A stretch of DNA of 64,000 nt. Source: Ignavibacteriaceae bacterium (lineage in GTDB: Bacteria > Bacteroidota > Ignavibacteria > Ignavibacteriales > Ignavibacteriaceae). Below, piece by piece: positions 18,135 through 27,694 of the stretch (position 1 is its first letter; each line of letters begins with the position of its first letter). Under the pieces are notes generated by a model. The model ran no database searches, was not told the origin of the DNA, and worked only from the letters and a program-made list of their open reading frames with translations. The position numbers and the translations under genes are program-made. Where the stretch lies: positions 1 to 64,000 of the forward strand of contig JACAFB010000037.1 of NCBI GenBank assembly GCA_013388545.1, written 5' to 3'.

Positions 18135-18677
18135 ATGAAAAAACACTTGGCAATAATTTCAACAATTTTTATTTCTATTACTGCATTAACTTTTTACTCT
18201 TGTGATGAGTTCAACACTTTGCCGCTGAATATCCCTTTCGTAGTTGATTTTAGTGCAAGCGGTGCCAGCTTACAGGATACCGGCACACTCTGTGTCGGCG
18301 AATCTGAAACTTATCAGGATTACCGCGATAAAATCAAAGAGATAAAACTTTTAAAGATTACTTACAGAACAAAATCCGTAAGCCCGGTTGATATTACCTG
18401 CAATATCAGGATAATTGTGAAAAGGCAGGACAACGGGGCAACGCTTTTCAACCAGGTAATTTCGAATGTTAAGCCTAAGAATTATCTGCCTCCTAACCCT
18501 CCGTATGTTTTCACGCTATCCCAAACAGAACTTCAGTTATTCGATGACTATCTTCGTTTGCTCGGCGATCCTTGTTTCGAAGTAACTTTTCAGGCTGAGA
18601 ACGTAACTGGCGGAAATCCCCCTTACTCAATTGAAGGAGCTTCAGATATTCTTTTTGAAGCTATTACCGAATTATAA
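18135..18677 (+). CDS. Exported protein, possible lipoprotein, unknown function
   Basis: 180 residues. The N-terminal signal segment ends in LTFYSC, a weak lipobox, so lipid attachment at Cys23 is possible but not certain. The rest is predicted beta-rich (IKLLKITYRTKSVSPVDITCNIRIIVKRQ), like small adhesion or barrel-associated lipoproteins; I recognise no family. It is co-directional with and 14 nt from the DUF6588 gene. Confidence 0.65.
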   Translation: MKKHLAIISTIFISITALTFYSCDEFNTLPLNIPFVVDFSASGASLQDTGTLCVGESETYQDYRDKIKEIKLLKITYRTKSVSPVDITCNIRIIVKRQDNGATLFNQVISNVKPKNYLPPNPPYVFTLSQTELQLFDDYLRLLGDPCFEVTFQAENVTGGNPPYSIEGASDILFEAITEL

Positions 18678-18701
18678 TAATTTGATTTAATTATGAATTT
18701 G

Positions 18702-18737
18702 TCCTTGCGGTGATTTATGCCGCAAGGATTTTTTATT
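18702..18737 (+). terminator. Terminator after the DUF6588 operon
   Basis: TCCTTGCGG and CCGCAAGGA form a 9-bp stem around TGATTTATG, followed by TTTTTT. It lies 25 nt beyond the lipoprotein-like gene and just before hemW. Confidence 0.9.
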
Positions 18738-18752
18738 TAAGGAATAACCTGG

Positions 18753-19886
18753 TTGAATCAAACAGCAATTTACATTCACGTGCCTTTTTGTGATCACAAG
18801 TGTATCTACTGCGATTTTTATTCAATCATAACCTCAGATAACATTTCAGGATTTCTTCAGTCTCTAAAAAAAGAAATTTTATTTTATTCTGAAAGATATT
18901 CTGAAGGCAGAGAGATAATAAGCATTTATTTTGGCGGAGGAACTCCTTCACTGCTCCAGCCGGATCAGATCGGGTCAATCCTTTCAGAAGTAAAAAAATA
19001 TTTTACTGTTTCAGCTAATGCTGAAATAACAATGGAAACTAATCCGGGAACTGTTACCACTTATAAACTTACTGAATTTAAAGACACAGGCATCAATAGG
19101 CTAAGTATCGGAATTCAATCATTTGATGATCAGGATTTAAAATTTCTGACCAGAATCCATGATTCAAGCACCGCAAAGGAGACTGTTATTAACGCAAAGC
19201 AAAGCGGTTTTAATAATGTCAGCATCGATTTGATATTTAATCTACCCGAGCAGACTTTAGAAAAGTGGCTGAAAAATTTAAATGAAGCAATCAGACTGCC
19301 TGTCAAACACATATCTGCCTATAGTTTGATTTTGGAAAGAGGAACAATCCTGAATAAAATGGTGCTTGACGGCAAAGTAAAACTTCAGGATGATGATTAC
19401 GACGCAGACCTGTATAGGAACACAATTTCTTTTCTTTCATCAAACGGTTTTTCCCAATACGAAGTATCCAACTTTGCACAAAATGGTTTTGAATGCATTC
19501 ACAACCTTGCATACTGGACTTATAAAGATTACATTGGACTCGGGCCATCAGCACATTCATTTGTTGATAAAAAGCGCTGGTGGAATTTTTCCAGCCTGAG
19601 GTTTTATATTGCGGCAATTAATCAACACGGAAATGCGGAAAGACATTCTGAAATATTATCATCAGATCAAATGCTGGATGAATACATAATGCTTTCATTC
19701 AGAAGCGGCGGAATTAATTTTCAAGCTCTTGAGGAGAAGTTCGGCGTAACCTGGCTTAAAGAGAATTACGGTTATCTTGAAATGCTTAAAAATAAAAATC
19801 TGATACGGATGAATTCAAAGATGGCATCGCTAACTGCAGATGGGTATGCCGTGTGTGATGAAATCGTAAAAAATTTATTAAAATAA
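18753..19886 (+). CDS. hemW: Radical SAM heme chaperone HemW
   Basis: 377 residues. The radical SAM cluster motif is Cys13-x3-Cys17-x2-Cys20 (PFCDHKCIYCDFYS). YFGGGTPSLL and RLSIGIQSFDD are typical of the HemN/HemW superfamily. The N-terminus lacks the extra residues and additional Cys of true HemN, so it fits HemW, which delivers heme, rather than coproporphyrinogen dehydrogenase. The C-terminal HemN domain (about 290-377) is present. Translation starts at TTG 18,753, two residues before the conserved block; no ATG is available there. It starts only 15 nt after a terminator, so its promoter must overlap the terminator or it relies on readthrough. Confidence 0.88.
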   Translation: MNQTAIYIHVPFCDHKCIYCDFYSIITSDNISGFLQSLKKEILFYSERYSEGREIISIYFGGGTPSLLQPDQIGSILSEVKKYFTVSANAEITMETNPGTVTTYKLTEFKDTGINRLSIGIQSFDDQDLKFLTRIHDSSTAKETVINAKQSGFNNVSIDLIFNLPEQTLEKWLKNLNEAIRLPVKHISAYSLILERGTILNKMVLDGKVKLQDDDYDADLYRNTISFLSSNGFSQYEVSNFAQNGFECIHNLAYWTYKDYIGLGPSAHSFVDKKRWWNFSSLRFYIAAINQHGNAERHSEILSSDQMLDEYIMLSFRSGGINFQALEEKFGVTWLKENYGYLEMLKNKNLIRMNSKMASLTADGYAVCDEIVKNLLK

Positions 19887-19948
19887 TTAATAATGATAGG
19901 ATTAACATTTATTCATATTTTTGTCAAAACAAAATCTGGTATAAAAAA

Positions 19949-22642
19949 ATGAAAAAGATTTTTCTTTTCGTGCCTCTTTTGCTGATGATTTTATCTTCAT
20001 CTGATCTCTCAGCTCAAAACTATAAACAAGTAAAAATTTTTATTAATAATCAGGAAGAAATAAATCTTCTACTGAAATCGGGAATTGATATTGAAAACAT
20101 CTCATTTGAAAAAGATAATTCTGTTATTCTTTTCGTGAGTGAAACTGATTTATTAAAACTGGTTCAAACCGGATTATCTTACGAAATAATCATTGATGAC
20201 TGGTTTGCATATTATAATTCGCTTCCACCTCTTTCCGAATCAGAAAAAGTACAAATTAAAAATCAAAGCAAAAGAGAATTCAATGTTGCCGGGTTTGGAT
20301 TTGGATCAATGGGAGGTTTTTATACTTACCAGGAAATTGTAAACAATCTCGATTCGATGTATGTTAAATATCCCAATCTTATCACCCCAAAATTCTCAAT
20401 CGGGACTTCGATTGAAGGAAGAACAATCTGGGCAGTTAAAATTTCAGATAATCCTAACGTTACTGAAAATGAACCGCGGGTTGGTTATGATGCATTGATC
20501 CACGCACGCGAACCAGCTTCAATGTCAACACTGCTTTACTTTATGTGGTATCTACTTGAAAATTACAGCAGCGACCCCGAGGCAACTTATCTGGTAAACA
20601 ACAGGGAAATTTTCTGTGTACCCGTTTTTAATCCCGATGGTTATGAATATAACCGCCAGACAAACCCAAATGGAGGCGGAATGTGGCGCAAGAACAGAAG
20701 GAATAACGGCTCGTGTTATGGAGTAGACTTAAACCGGAATTTCACTTACAAATGGGGTTACGATAATATTGGCTCGAGCAATAATCCCTGTGATGAAACT
20801 TATCGTGGAGCTTCCGCAGGTTCTGAACCAGAAACACAGGCTGTGATGAATTTTATAATTGGAAAAAATATTAAAACATATATGAATATGCATTCATACC
20901 AGGATGCTTATTTGTATCCCTGGGGTTATATCAATCAGGCTTGCCCCGATGAACCGACTTATATCGACTTTTGCATCGACATGACTTCATACAACGGATT
21001 TCAGTACGGAACCGGAGGTCAGATTTTAGGATATGTTTCAAATGGATCTTCGAGAGACTGGCTTTACGGTGAGCAAACAGTAAAAAATAAAATATTCGGA
21101 TACACAATGGAAATAGGAAATTCGAATGATGGTTTCTGGCCGCCGCAAAGCAGGATTTTCCCTATAGCACAAAACAGTTTGAAATCGAATATGTACAACA
21201 CCTGGGTTGCAGGTGAATATGTGCTGCTGAAAAATCCAAATTTCAGTCAGCAGTATTTTAACCCGGGTGATTTTGTGCAGTTAACTCCATTGCTAGTCAA
21301 TAAGGGATTGTCGGATGCATCTGACATAACAGTTAATTTAAGTTCGAACAGTCCATACCTGAATATCAACGCTTCCAATTCGGGTCCGCTATCCATTTCA
21401 GCAAGAACAGAAGCGAATGTATCCAGCCCGTTATCTTTTTCAATTTTATCAAATACACCGTTTGAAGAAACTTTACCTTTAGTTTTAGCTATTTACTCTA
21501 ACGGAAGTTTTATGTCGGTAGATACGATTGAAATCATGATAGGAACACCAATTGAGATTTTTACAGATACAACAAACGTAATCAGTTCACTTTGGACTGT
21601 TACAGCAACTCCTTCAAATCCGAAATGGGAGGAAACGAACAGCTCTTTTTACTCTCCGCCAAATTCATACACCGACAGTAAAACCGGGAACTATGTTAGT
21701 AATGCTACTGTAAGAATGACGTTAACAAGTCCGATTGATCTCTCTTCTTATCAGCATCCGCGTCTTCACTTTGCCACCAGGTTCGACATTGAAAGCAATT
21801 ACGATTATGGTCAGGTTGAAATAAGCACTAACAACGGATCAACCTGGATTCCATTGCAGGGAAATTATACTCAACCGGGAACCGGAACATTCCAACCCCC
21901 GGGAGAACCGGTGTATGACGGAACAATCGCAAACTGGGTTCAGGAAGAAATCGATTTGACTGGATTTACTACTAACCAGGTTAAACTGAGATTTGAATTA
22001 AAGACAGACAATTCGATAAACAAAGACGGCTGGTATGTTGACGATATTAAAGTGGTCGTTTTTGGTTTTATCCCCGTTGAACTTTCTTCCTTCAGATCTG
22101 AAACAGAAGGAAATGATGTTTCACTATTCTGGAGTACTTCTACCGAAACAAACAATAAAGGATTTGAAATTCAGAGAAGTGTTGTTAGTAAAAATAATTC
22201 AACAGATTGGAATAATATTGGATTTATTACTGGTAGCGGAACATCTACCGAAGAAAGATTTTACTCGTACGATGATCAAAATCTGCAGCCGGAAAAATAC
22301 TCTTACCGGATTAAACAGATTGATTTCGATGGAAGCTTTTCTTATTCAAACACGATCAATGTTGAAATTAATTCAGCCACGGAATTTAGTCTTACACAGA
22401 ATCATCCTAACCCGTTTAATCCTATAACCATAATCAGCTGGCAGTCGCCAATTGGCACATGGCAGTCATTAAAAATTTATGATCTGCTTGGAAGAGAAAT
22501 TACAACTTTAGTTAATGATTTCAGACCGGCTGGAAAATATGAGTTGGAATTTAACGCTGCAGATTTACCAAGCGGAATTTATTTTTATCAGCTTCAGGCA
22601 GGTGATTTCATTTCAACCAGGAAAATGGTTTTGATGAAATAA
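19949..22642 (+). CDS. Secreted M14 zinc carboxypeptidase with type IX sorting domain (paralogue A)
   Basis: 897 residues. Signal peptide 1-22, a propeptide-like region to about 115, then an M14 domain: HARE at 185-188 gives the first zinc ligands, GVDLNRNFTYKWG the substrate-binding Arg, MHSYQDAYLYPWGY the third ligand and TMEIGNSNDGFWP the catalytic Glu. About 430-720 are beta-sandwich modules, including a MAM/immune-reactive-like segment (WYVDDIKV). A sorting domain from NHPNPFNPITI to RKMVLMK ends it. It is a tandem paralogue of the next gene, but its sorting domain is of a different subtype. Confidence 0.92.
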   Translation: MKKIFLFVPLLLMILSSSDLSAQNYKQVKIFINNQEEINLLLKSGIDIENISFEKDNSVILFVSETDLLKLVQTGLSYEIIIDDWFAYYNSLPPLSESEKVQIKNQSKREFNVAGFGFGSMGGFYTYQEIVNNLDSMYVKYPNLITPKFSIGTSIEGRTIWAVKISDNPNVTENEPRVGYDALIHAREPASMSTLLYFMWYLLENYSSDPEATYLVNNREIFCVPVFNPDGYEYNRQTNPNGGGMWRKNRRNNGSCYGVDLNRNFTYKWGYDNIGSSNNPCDETYRGASAGSEPETQAVMNFIIGKNIKTYMNMHSYQDAYLYPWGYINQACPDEPTYIDFCIDMTSYNGFQYGTGGQILGYVSNGSSRDWLYGEQTVKNKIFGYTMEIGNSNDGFWPPQSRIFPIAQNSLKSNMYNTWVAGEYVLLKNPNFSQQYFNPGDFVQLTPLLVNKGLSDASDITVNLSSNSPYLNINASNSGPLSISARTEANVSSPLSFSILSNTPFEETLPLVLAIYSNGSFMSVDTIEIMIGTPIEIFTDTTNVISSLWTVTATPSNPKWEETNSSFYSPPNSYTDSKTGNYVSNATVRMTLTSPIDLSSYQHPRLHFATRFDIESNYDYGQVEISTNNGSTWIPLQGNYTQPGTGTFQPPGEPVYDGTIANWVQEEIDLTGFTTNQVKLRFELKTDNSINKDGWYVDDIKVVVFGFIPVELSSFRSETEGNDVSLFWSTSTETNNKGFEIQRSVVSKNNSTDWNNIGFITGSGTSTEERFYSYDDQNLQPEKYSYRIKQIDFDGSFSYSNTINVEINSATEFSLTQNHPNPFNPITIISWQSPIGTWQSLKIYDLLGREITTLVNDFRPAGKYELEFNAADLPSGIYFYQLQAGDFISTRKMVLMK

Positions 22643-22677
22643 CCTTTATTTTATAGTTATACTGAATTTTTTTCTTT

Positions 22678-22710
22678 GTGCCGGTGTTGAAAAAGGCCGG
22701 CACTTTTTTT
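22678..22710 (+). terminator. Terminator between the two carboxypeptidase genes
   Basis: GTGCCGG and CCGGCAC form a 7-bp GC-rich stem with a 12-base loop, followed by TTTTTTT. The two paralogues are therefore likely to be separate transcription units. Confidence 0.85.
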
Positions 22711-22819
22711 GTGCTTCTGAAAGAAGGTTTGGCAAAACGGCCAAGTAAATAATCATTATTTTTTTACCGCCATTGTCTTATTTTAGATAAAGTGATTTAC
22801 AATATTCGGAATAACAAAA

Positions 22820-25495
22820 ATGAAAACATCATTTATAATTACCCTCACATTACTTTTCAGTATCGCAGCTTTCAGCCAGAACTATAAGCAAATTAAAATT
22901 TTCATCAAAGACCATAATGATATTCAAACTCTCATCCAGAAGGGATTGGAAATTGATCACGGCTATTTTGATAAAGATAATTCAATAAGTGTCTTTGTGA
23001 GCGATAAGGAATTTAATCTTCTTCAGCAAACCGGCCTTGAATATGAAATCCTCATAAATGATTGGGCTTTGTACTATGCTTCCTTACCGGGTTTGACTGA
23101 ATCACAGAAATTTGAATTCCGGCAAAACAGTAAGGACAATTTTAACGTTGATGGTTTTGGTTTTGGTTCAATGGGTGGATTCTTCACTCTTAATGAAGTT
23201 TATGCAAGACTTGATTCGATGTTTTTACTTTATCCCAATATCATTACTCAGCGGTATTCGATCGGGACTTCTATTCAGGGACGAACAATTTATGCAGTTA
23301 AGATATCAGACAATCCAAATGTTAATGAAAGCGAGCCTCAGGTTCATATTAATGCACTGATTCATGCAAGAGAACCGCAGTCGATGATGACGGTTATGTA
23401 TTATATGTACTACCTGCTTGAGAACTATGGAACTGATCCCGAAGTGACTTACCTTGTGAATAACAGGGAAATTTATTTCGTCCCCGTAATAAATGTTGAC
23501 GGCTATGAATATAACCGGCAAACCGATCCAAACGGCGGAGGGATGTGGAGAAAAAACCGGAGAAACAACGGTGATGGAAGTTACGGCGTTGATCTTAACA
23601 GGAACTTTGGATATAAATGGGGATATGATAACAATGGCTCAAGTCCTTATCCCAGTGATGAAACTTACCGGGGAACGGCACCATTCTCTGAACCTGAAAC
23701 ACAGGCAATCAGGGATTTAGTGAACTCAAAGAACTTTAAAACAGCTCTTAACTATCACACTTATGGAAATTACCTTTTATATCCGTGGGGTTATATAAAT
23801 CAACCCTGCCCTGATGATGCAATTTTCAGTGAGTTCTCCACCGATATGGTTCAATATAATGGATATGAAAACGGACGCGCGCCGGTTGTGCTTTATATTG
23901 TAAATGGAAGTTCAGATGATTGGATGTACGGCGAACAAATTACCAAACCTAAAATTTTCGGAATGACGCCCGAAGTTGGAAGCACAGGATTCTGGCCTTC
24001 ACAGGCTGAAATCTATCCGCTTGCACAGGAGAACGTTTTACCAAATTTATATTATACCTGGGCTGCCGGTGAATTTATAAATCTTATTAATCCTTCTTTT
24101 TCACAACAGTATTTTAATCCGGGTGATTTTGTACAGCTTAACATTCCCCAAATCAGGAATAAGGGGCTGAGCGATGCATCTAATATTTCCCTTTCCTTAT
24201 TAAGCGATAATCCTTTGATAACCATCAATACAGGAAATATAAATCTGGGAAATATTTTGTCGAGAACTACTATCAACAACAGTCAGAATTTGTCTTTTAC
24301 TATTGACCAGGGGATGGGGGCGGATATTGAGGTAAAAATGATTGTAACTATTCTGACAAATGGCACACCAATGAAATCTGACACTTTAAGTTTCATTACA
24401 GGTACACCAGTATTTATATTCTCGGATTCGACAAATGACCCGGCAATAAACTGGAACATTACGTCAACACCTGCTAATCCGAAATGGGAAGCCACAACTT
24501 TAAGCTATCACTCGGCTCCTACTTCATTCACTGATAGTAAGAACGGGAATTATTCAAACAACGCAACCGTAACAATGAGCCTGAAAAATGCTCTCAACTT
24601 ATCCGCATATCAGCATCCACGTTTAGCTTTCTGGACTAAATATGATATTGAAAGTAATTGGGATTACGGACAGGTTGAATTATCCACTAATAATGGAGCT
24701 ACCTGGAGTCCTCTTCAGGGACTTTATACTGAACCGGGAACAGGATCATTTCAACCAAATGGTGAACCACTTTATGACGGAACTCAGTTAAACTGGGTGA
24801 GAGAAGAAATTGATCTATCGGGGTTAAACTCTTCACAGGTCAAATTAAGATACGAACTGAAGACTGATGGCTCGGTAACTGAAGACGGATGGTATGTGGA
24901 CGATATTGGCATACTGATATATTCAATAGTTCCGGTTGAATTAAGCTCATTCACAGTAAATGCAGGTGATAACAAAGTTATGCTTAACTGGATAACTTCA
25001 ACCGAGCTGAATAATCTTGGTTTTGATATTGAACGAAAATCTCTTTCAGGAAAAAGCGGCTGGCAAAAAATTGGATTTGTAAAGGGAAACGGAACCACAT
25101 CTGATATTTCCGAATACTCATTTACAGATAACAATCCCCTCAGGGGAAAATCATTATACAGATTGAAGCAAATTGATTTTGATGGTTCTTACAAAATTTT
25201 CAACTCAATTGAAGTTGAATTTGCAGGAATCAATGAGTTTAAATTGGAAAACAATTATCCGAATCCATTTAATCCAGAGACAAGAATCAGCTATTCAATT
25301 CCGCAGAATAGCTTTGTGTTAATTAAAGTATACGATATGCTAGGTAACGAAGTTGCAAAGCTTGTAGATGAGCAGCAGCCAGCAGGAAGATACGAGGTAG
25401 TATTTGACGGATCCGATCTTTCAAGCGGAGTGTATATTTACACGATGAAAGCCGGAGATTTTTCTTCAACTAAAAAGTTAGTGCTAATGAAGTAA
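22820..25495 (+). CDS. Secreted M14 zinc carboxypeptidase with type IX sorting domain (paralogue B)
   Basis: 891 residues with the same domain order as the preceding gene: signal peptide ending AAFSQ, propeptide, M14 domain (HAREPQSM; GVDLNRNFGYKWG; LNYHTYGNYLLYPWGY; TPEVGSTGFWP), beta-sandwich linker modules and a C-terminal sorting domain. The sorting domain (NYPNPFNPETR to KKLVLMK) matches that of the unrelated DUF4397 protein at 65 of 80 residues, much closer than that of its own paralogue, and the similarity continues 108 nt into the 3' non-coding region. These enzymes remove C-terminal residues from peptides outside the cell. Confidence 0.92.
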   Translation: MKTSFIITLTLLFSIAAFSQNYKQIKIFIKDHNDIQTLIQKGLEIDHGYFDKDNSISVFVSDKEFNLLQQTGLEYEILINDWALYYASLPGLTESQKFEFRQNSKDNFNVDGFGFGSMGGFFTLNEVYARLDSMFLLYPNIITQRYSIGTSIQGRTIYAVKISDNPNVNESEPQVHINALIHAREPQSMMTVMYYMYYLLENYGTDPEVTYLVNNREIYFVPVINVDGYEYNRQTDPNGGGMWRKNRRNNGDGSYGVDLNRNFGYKWGYDNNGSSPYPSDETYRGTAPFSEPETQAIRDLVNSKNFKTALNYHTYGNYLLYPWGYINQPCPDDAIFSEFSTDMVQYNGYENGRAPVVLYIVNGSSDDWMYGEQITKPKIFGMTPEVGSTGFWPSQAEIYPLAQENVLPNLYYTWAAGEFINLINPSFSQQYFNPGDFVQLNIPQIRNKGLSDASNISLSLLSDNPLITINTGNINLGNILSRTTINNSQNLSFTIDQGMGADIEVKMIVTILTNGTPMKSDTLSFITGTPVFIFSDSTNDPAINWNITSTPANPKWEATTLSYHSAPTSFTDSKNGNYSNNATVTMSLKNALNLSAYQHPRLAFWTKYDIESNWDYGQVELSTNNGATWSPLQGLYTEPGTGSFQPNGEPLYDGTQLNWVREEIDLSGLNSSQVKLRYELKTDGSVTEDGWYVDDIGILIYSIVPVELSSFTVNAGDNKVMLNWITSTELNNLGFDIERKSLSGKSGWQKIGFVKGNGTTSDISEYSFTDNNPLRGKSLYRLKQIDFDGSYKIFNSIEVEFAGINEFKLENNYPNPFNPETRISYSIPQNSFVLIKVYDMLGNEVAKLVDEQQPAGRYEVVFDGSDLSSGVYIYTMKAGDFSSTKKLVLMK

Positions 25496-25603
25496 ATAAT
25501 TGTTTATAAGCTCAGTTTGGCGGACAAGGCAAGACTTGCGCACGCAAAAAGAACAAATTGTGATTTTAATTTTCAAACCCTCGCAAAGAAGCGAGGGTTT
25601 TTT
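25496..25603 (+). repeat. 108-nt conserved 3' element, copy 2
   Basis: Ungapped match (91 of 108) to the region after the DUF4397 gene stop (90-197, minus strand). It starts at the base after the stop codon and ends in the terminator T run. In the adjoining sorting-domain coding DNA a 78-bp stretch compared by eye matches at about 60 of 78, so the non-coding part is at least as conserved as the coding part. Confidence 0.75.
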
Positions 25604-25604
25604 A
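25575..25604 (+). terminator. Terminator after carboxypeptidase B
   Basis: AAACCCTCGC and GCGAGGGTTT form a 10-bp stem around AAAGAA, followed by more T. Compared with the copy at 89-118 the right arm reads GCGAGGG instead of GCGGGGG, which keeps pairing. Confidence 0.92.
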
Positions 25605-25618
25605 TTGAAGAGATCTTT

Positions 25619-26035
25619 TTATTTCTCTGTGCCGCTTATCAGTTCATAGAATTCAAAAAAATCTTCAAGCACCCGGTTATAATGAAAAGCCAGATCCATT
25701 GAGTTGATTTGTCTTCTGTTGAAGTAAGCAAGTTTTTGTCCTTCGTGTAATATTATTTGTTCAGGAAAAAGATTCAGCTTTTTCCAAAAAATAATTTCGC
25801 GAAAATCGTCCCACTCGTAAGCATTAAACAGGTCAAAGCCAGTGAGATCAATTTCCATTTCTTCCTGTATTTCCCGGCAGATAGTTTGTTCGGGGGTTTC
25901 ATTTCCCTCTGGATGCCCACCGGGCAAATCCCATTTCCCTGGAAACGGAATGGCAGGGTTATTATCCCTAAGTATCAGAAGCACTTCTTCCATATCATTT
26001 ATTAAAATAACACCAACTCCAGCTTCTTTGCTCAT
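25619..26035 (-). CDS. NUDIX hydrolase with variant NUDIX box
   Basis: About 138 residues from ATG 26035 (MSKEAGVGVILINDMEEVLL). The box GHPEGNETPEQTICREIQEEMEI has the catalytic RE and EE residues, but the conserved Gly before the last position is Glu (EEMEI instead of EExGU). The MutT-like size suggests a nucleotide or nucleotide-sugar diphosphate substrate; it cannot be specified. An upstream TTG at 26,089 would add 18 residues without family support. The gene is divergent from the carotenoid operon and shares with it an intergenic region holding a 16-bp palindrome. Confidence 0.78.
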   Translation of the reverse strand: MSKEAGVGVILINDMEEVLLILRDNNPAIPFPGKWDLPGGHPEGNETPEQTICREIQEEMEIDLTGFDLFNAYEWDDFREIIFWKKLNLFPEQIILHEGQKLAYFNRRQINSMDLAFHYNRVLEDFFEFYELISGTEK

Positions 26036-26109
26036 AAGCTTTTTCAAACCAAATACGAAAATAATAGCTCTGTTTTTACCAGTAATCAATTCTCAATCAA
26101 TGGCAATTG

Positions 26110-26125
26110 TTTGGTAATTACCAAA
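26110..26125. promoter_or_regulatory. Perfect 16-bp palindrome, candidate operator
   Basis: TTTGGTAATTACCAAA is a perfect palindrome 75 bp before the NUDIX start and 87 bp before crtI, in the divergent intergenic region. A TATAAT sits at 26,163-26,168, 45 bp before the crtI ATG, though without a good -35 box. The palindrome fits a dimeric repressor or activator site controlling one or both sides. No regulator gene is adjacent, so the protein that binds it is unknown. Confidence 0.5.
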
Positions 26126-26212
26126 AATTTGAAGAATTAATGAAAAAATCATTCAGGAACTATATAATTGATAATTAAGTTTTCTAATATAGTATTATAA
26201 ATTATTTCAAAT

Positions 26213-27694
26213 ATGAAAAAAGCATTACTAATTGGTTCAGGACTAGGCAGTCTTTCAACTGCTCTCAGACTTACATCGGATGGTTACAGTGTAACTATTA
26301 TTGAGAAGTACTCAACTCCGGGGGGTAGATTAAATCAGCTTAAAATAGATGGCTTTACTTTTGACCTTGGCCCTTCTTTTATGAGTATGAGTTATGAGCT
26401 TGAGGAACTTTTCAAAAGCAACGGTTTGAAAAATCCAATTCGGCTTGAAGCACTTGACCCGCTTTATCAGGTATTTTTTGAGGGTAACGACAGAGGTTAT
26501 AAAATCTGGAAAGATCTCAAAAAACTTGAGGAAGAATTTAAAGATGAAGAAAAAAATCTGGCTTCAAAGGTTGAGAAGTACCTTAAAAAGGCGGGAGAAT
26601 TTTTTCACGACACCGAAGACAAGGTGGTGAAATCAAACTATACAAATATGGCTGATTATATTTTAAAGCTTACACGGGTCCCGCTTAAACATCTTCCTTA
26701 CCTTCTTAGAAACATGTGGTCAGAAGTAGAAAAAAATTTTGAGTCTGAAAAAGTTAGAGTAATATTCTCACTGGTAGCATTTTTCCTGGGATCTACTCCA
26801 TTTCAAACGCCTGCGATTTTTTCTTTGCTTAATTACACTGAAATGAAGCACGATGGTTACTGGAAAGTGGAAGGAGGAATGTATCGTTTGGTTGAAGAGC
26901 TTATTAAAATACTTGAACAGCGGGGAGTAAAATTTGTTTATGATACTGAAATAGTTTCAGTTGAAAATTCAAATGGAAAAGTAATCTCAGTGAAAGATAA
27001 TTATGGCAAAAGCTGGGAGGCAGATATTTTCATCTCGAATTCGGATGCTGCTGCTTTCAGAGGAAAAGTTTTGGGAAGAAAGAAATTTTCAGAAGAAAAA
27101 CTAGACAAAATGGAATGGACTCTTGCTCCATTCACAATCTATCTCGGGGTTAAGGGAAAGATTGACAAGCTGATGCATCATAATTATTTTCTTGGAAGTA
27201 ATTTCAGAGGATATGCTGATAAAATTTTTACTTCTTCAATCATTCCCCAGAAACCATATTATTACGTAAATGTTTCATCCAAATCTGTACGCGAATGTGC
27301 GCCGGAAGGATGTGAGAATTTATTCATTCTTTGCCCGGTCCCCGACAGAAGGTTTAAAAAGGATTGGGATGATAAGGACGAAATTGCAGATAATATTATC
27401 AGCGATCTTTCAGCAAGAACAGGATTTGATATTAAATCCAACACACTTGTTAAAAAAGTTTTAAGCCCGGTTGAATGGGAGGAAATGTTCAATCTTTATA
27501 AGGGTTCAGGACTGGGATTAGCTCATGGTATTGGACAAGTTGGTGCTTTCAGACCAAAAAATAAAGATGAAGAATTCTCAAATCTTTATTATGTTGGTGC
27601 ATCTACTATTCCCGGCACAGGACTGCCAATGGTTATTATAAGTTCACGGCTTGTAATGGAAAGAATAAGAAAAGAACATGGATCTGTACAATAA
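26213..27694 (+). CDS. crtI: Phytoene desaturase (CrtI type)
   Basis: 493 residues. N-terminal FAD-binding motif LLIGSGLGSLSTALRLTSDGYSVTIIEK, then the amine-oxidase-like body, VEGGMYRLVEEL and the C-terminal family signature YYVGASTIPGTGLPMVIISSRLV. It catalyses stepwise desaturation of phytoene, usually to lycopene or neurosporene. It is the first gene of an eight-gene operon and overlaps crtB by 17 bp. Of the two desaturases in the operon this one is closer to CrtI (SLVAFFLGSTPFQTPAIFSLLNY region), while the other resembles CrtD; the division of labour is inference. Confidence 0.85.
   Translation: MKKALLIGSGLGSLSTALRLTSDGYSVTIIEKYSTPGGRLNQLKIDGFTFDLGPSFMSMSYELEELFKSNGLKNPIRLEALDPLYQVFFEGNDRGYKIWKDLKKLEEEFKDEEKNLASKVEKYLKKAGEFFHDTEDKVVKSNYTNMADYILKLTRVPLKHLPYLLRNMWSEVEKNFESEKVRVIFSLVAFFLGSTPFQTPAIFSLLNYTEMKHDGYWKVEGGMYRLVEELIKILEQRGVKFVYDTEIVSVENSNGKVISVKDNYGKSWEADIFISNSDAAAFRGKVLGRKKFSEEKLDKMEWTLAPFTIYLGVKGKIDKLMHHNYFLGSNFRGYADKIFTSSIIPQKPYYYVNVSSKSVRECAPEGCENLFILCPVPDRRFKKDWDDKDEIADNIISDLSARTGFDIKSNTLVKKVLSPVEWEEMFNLYKGSGLGLAHGIGQVGAFRPKNKDEEFSNLYYVGASTIPGTGLPMVIISSRLVMERIRKEHGSVQ

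Noticed and set aside
25517-25702. Short frame starting in the 3' element after carboxypeptidase B
   Set aside because: It runs through the terminator and into the antisense NUDIX gene; comparison with copy 1 of the element shows no coding constraint.
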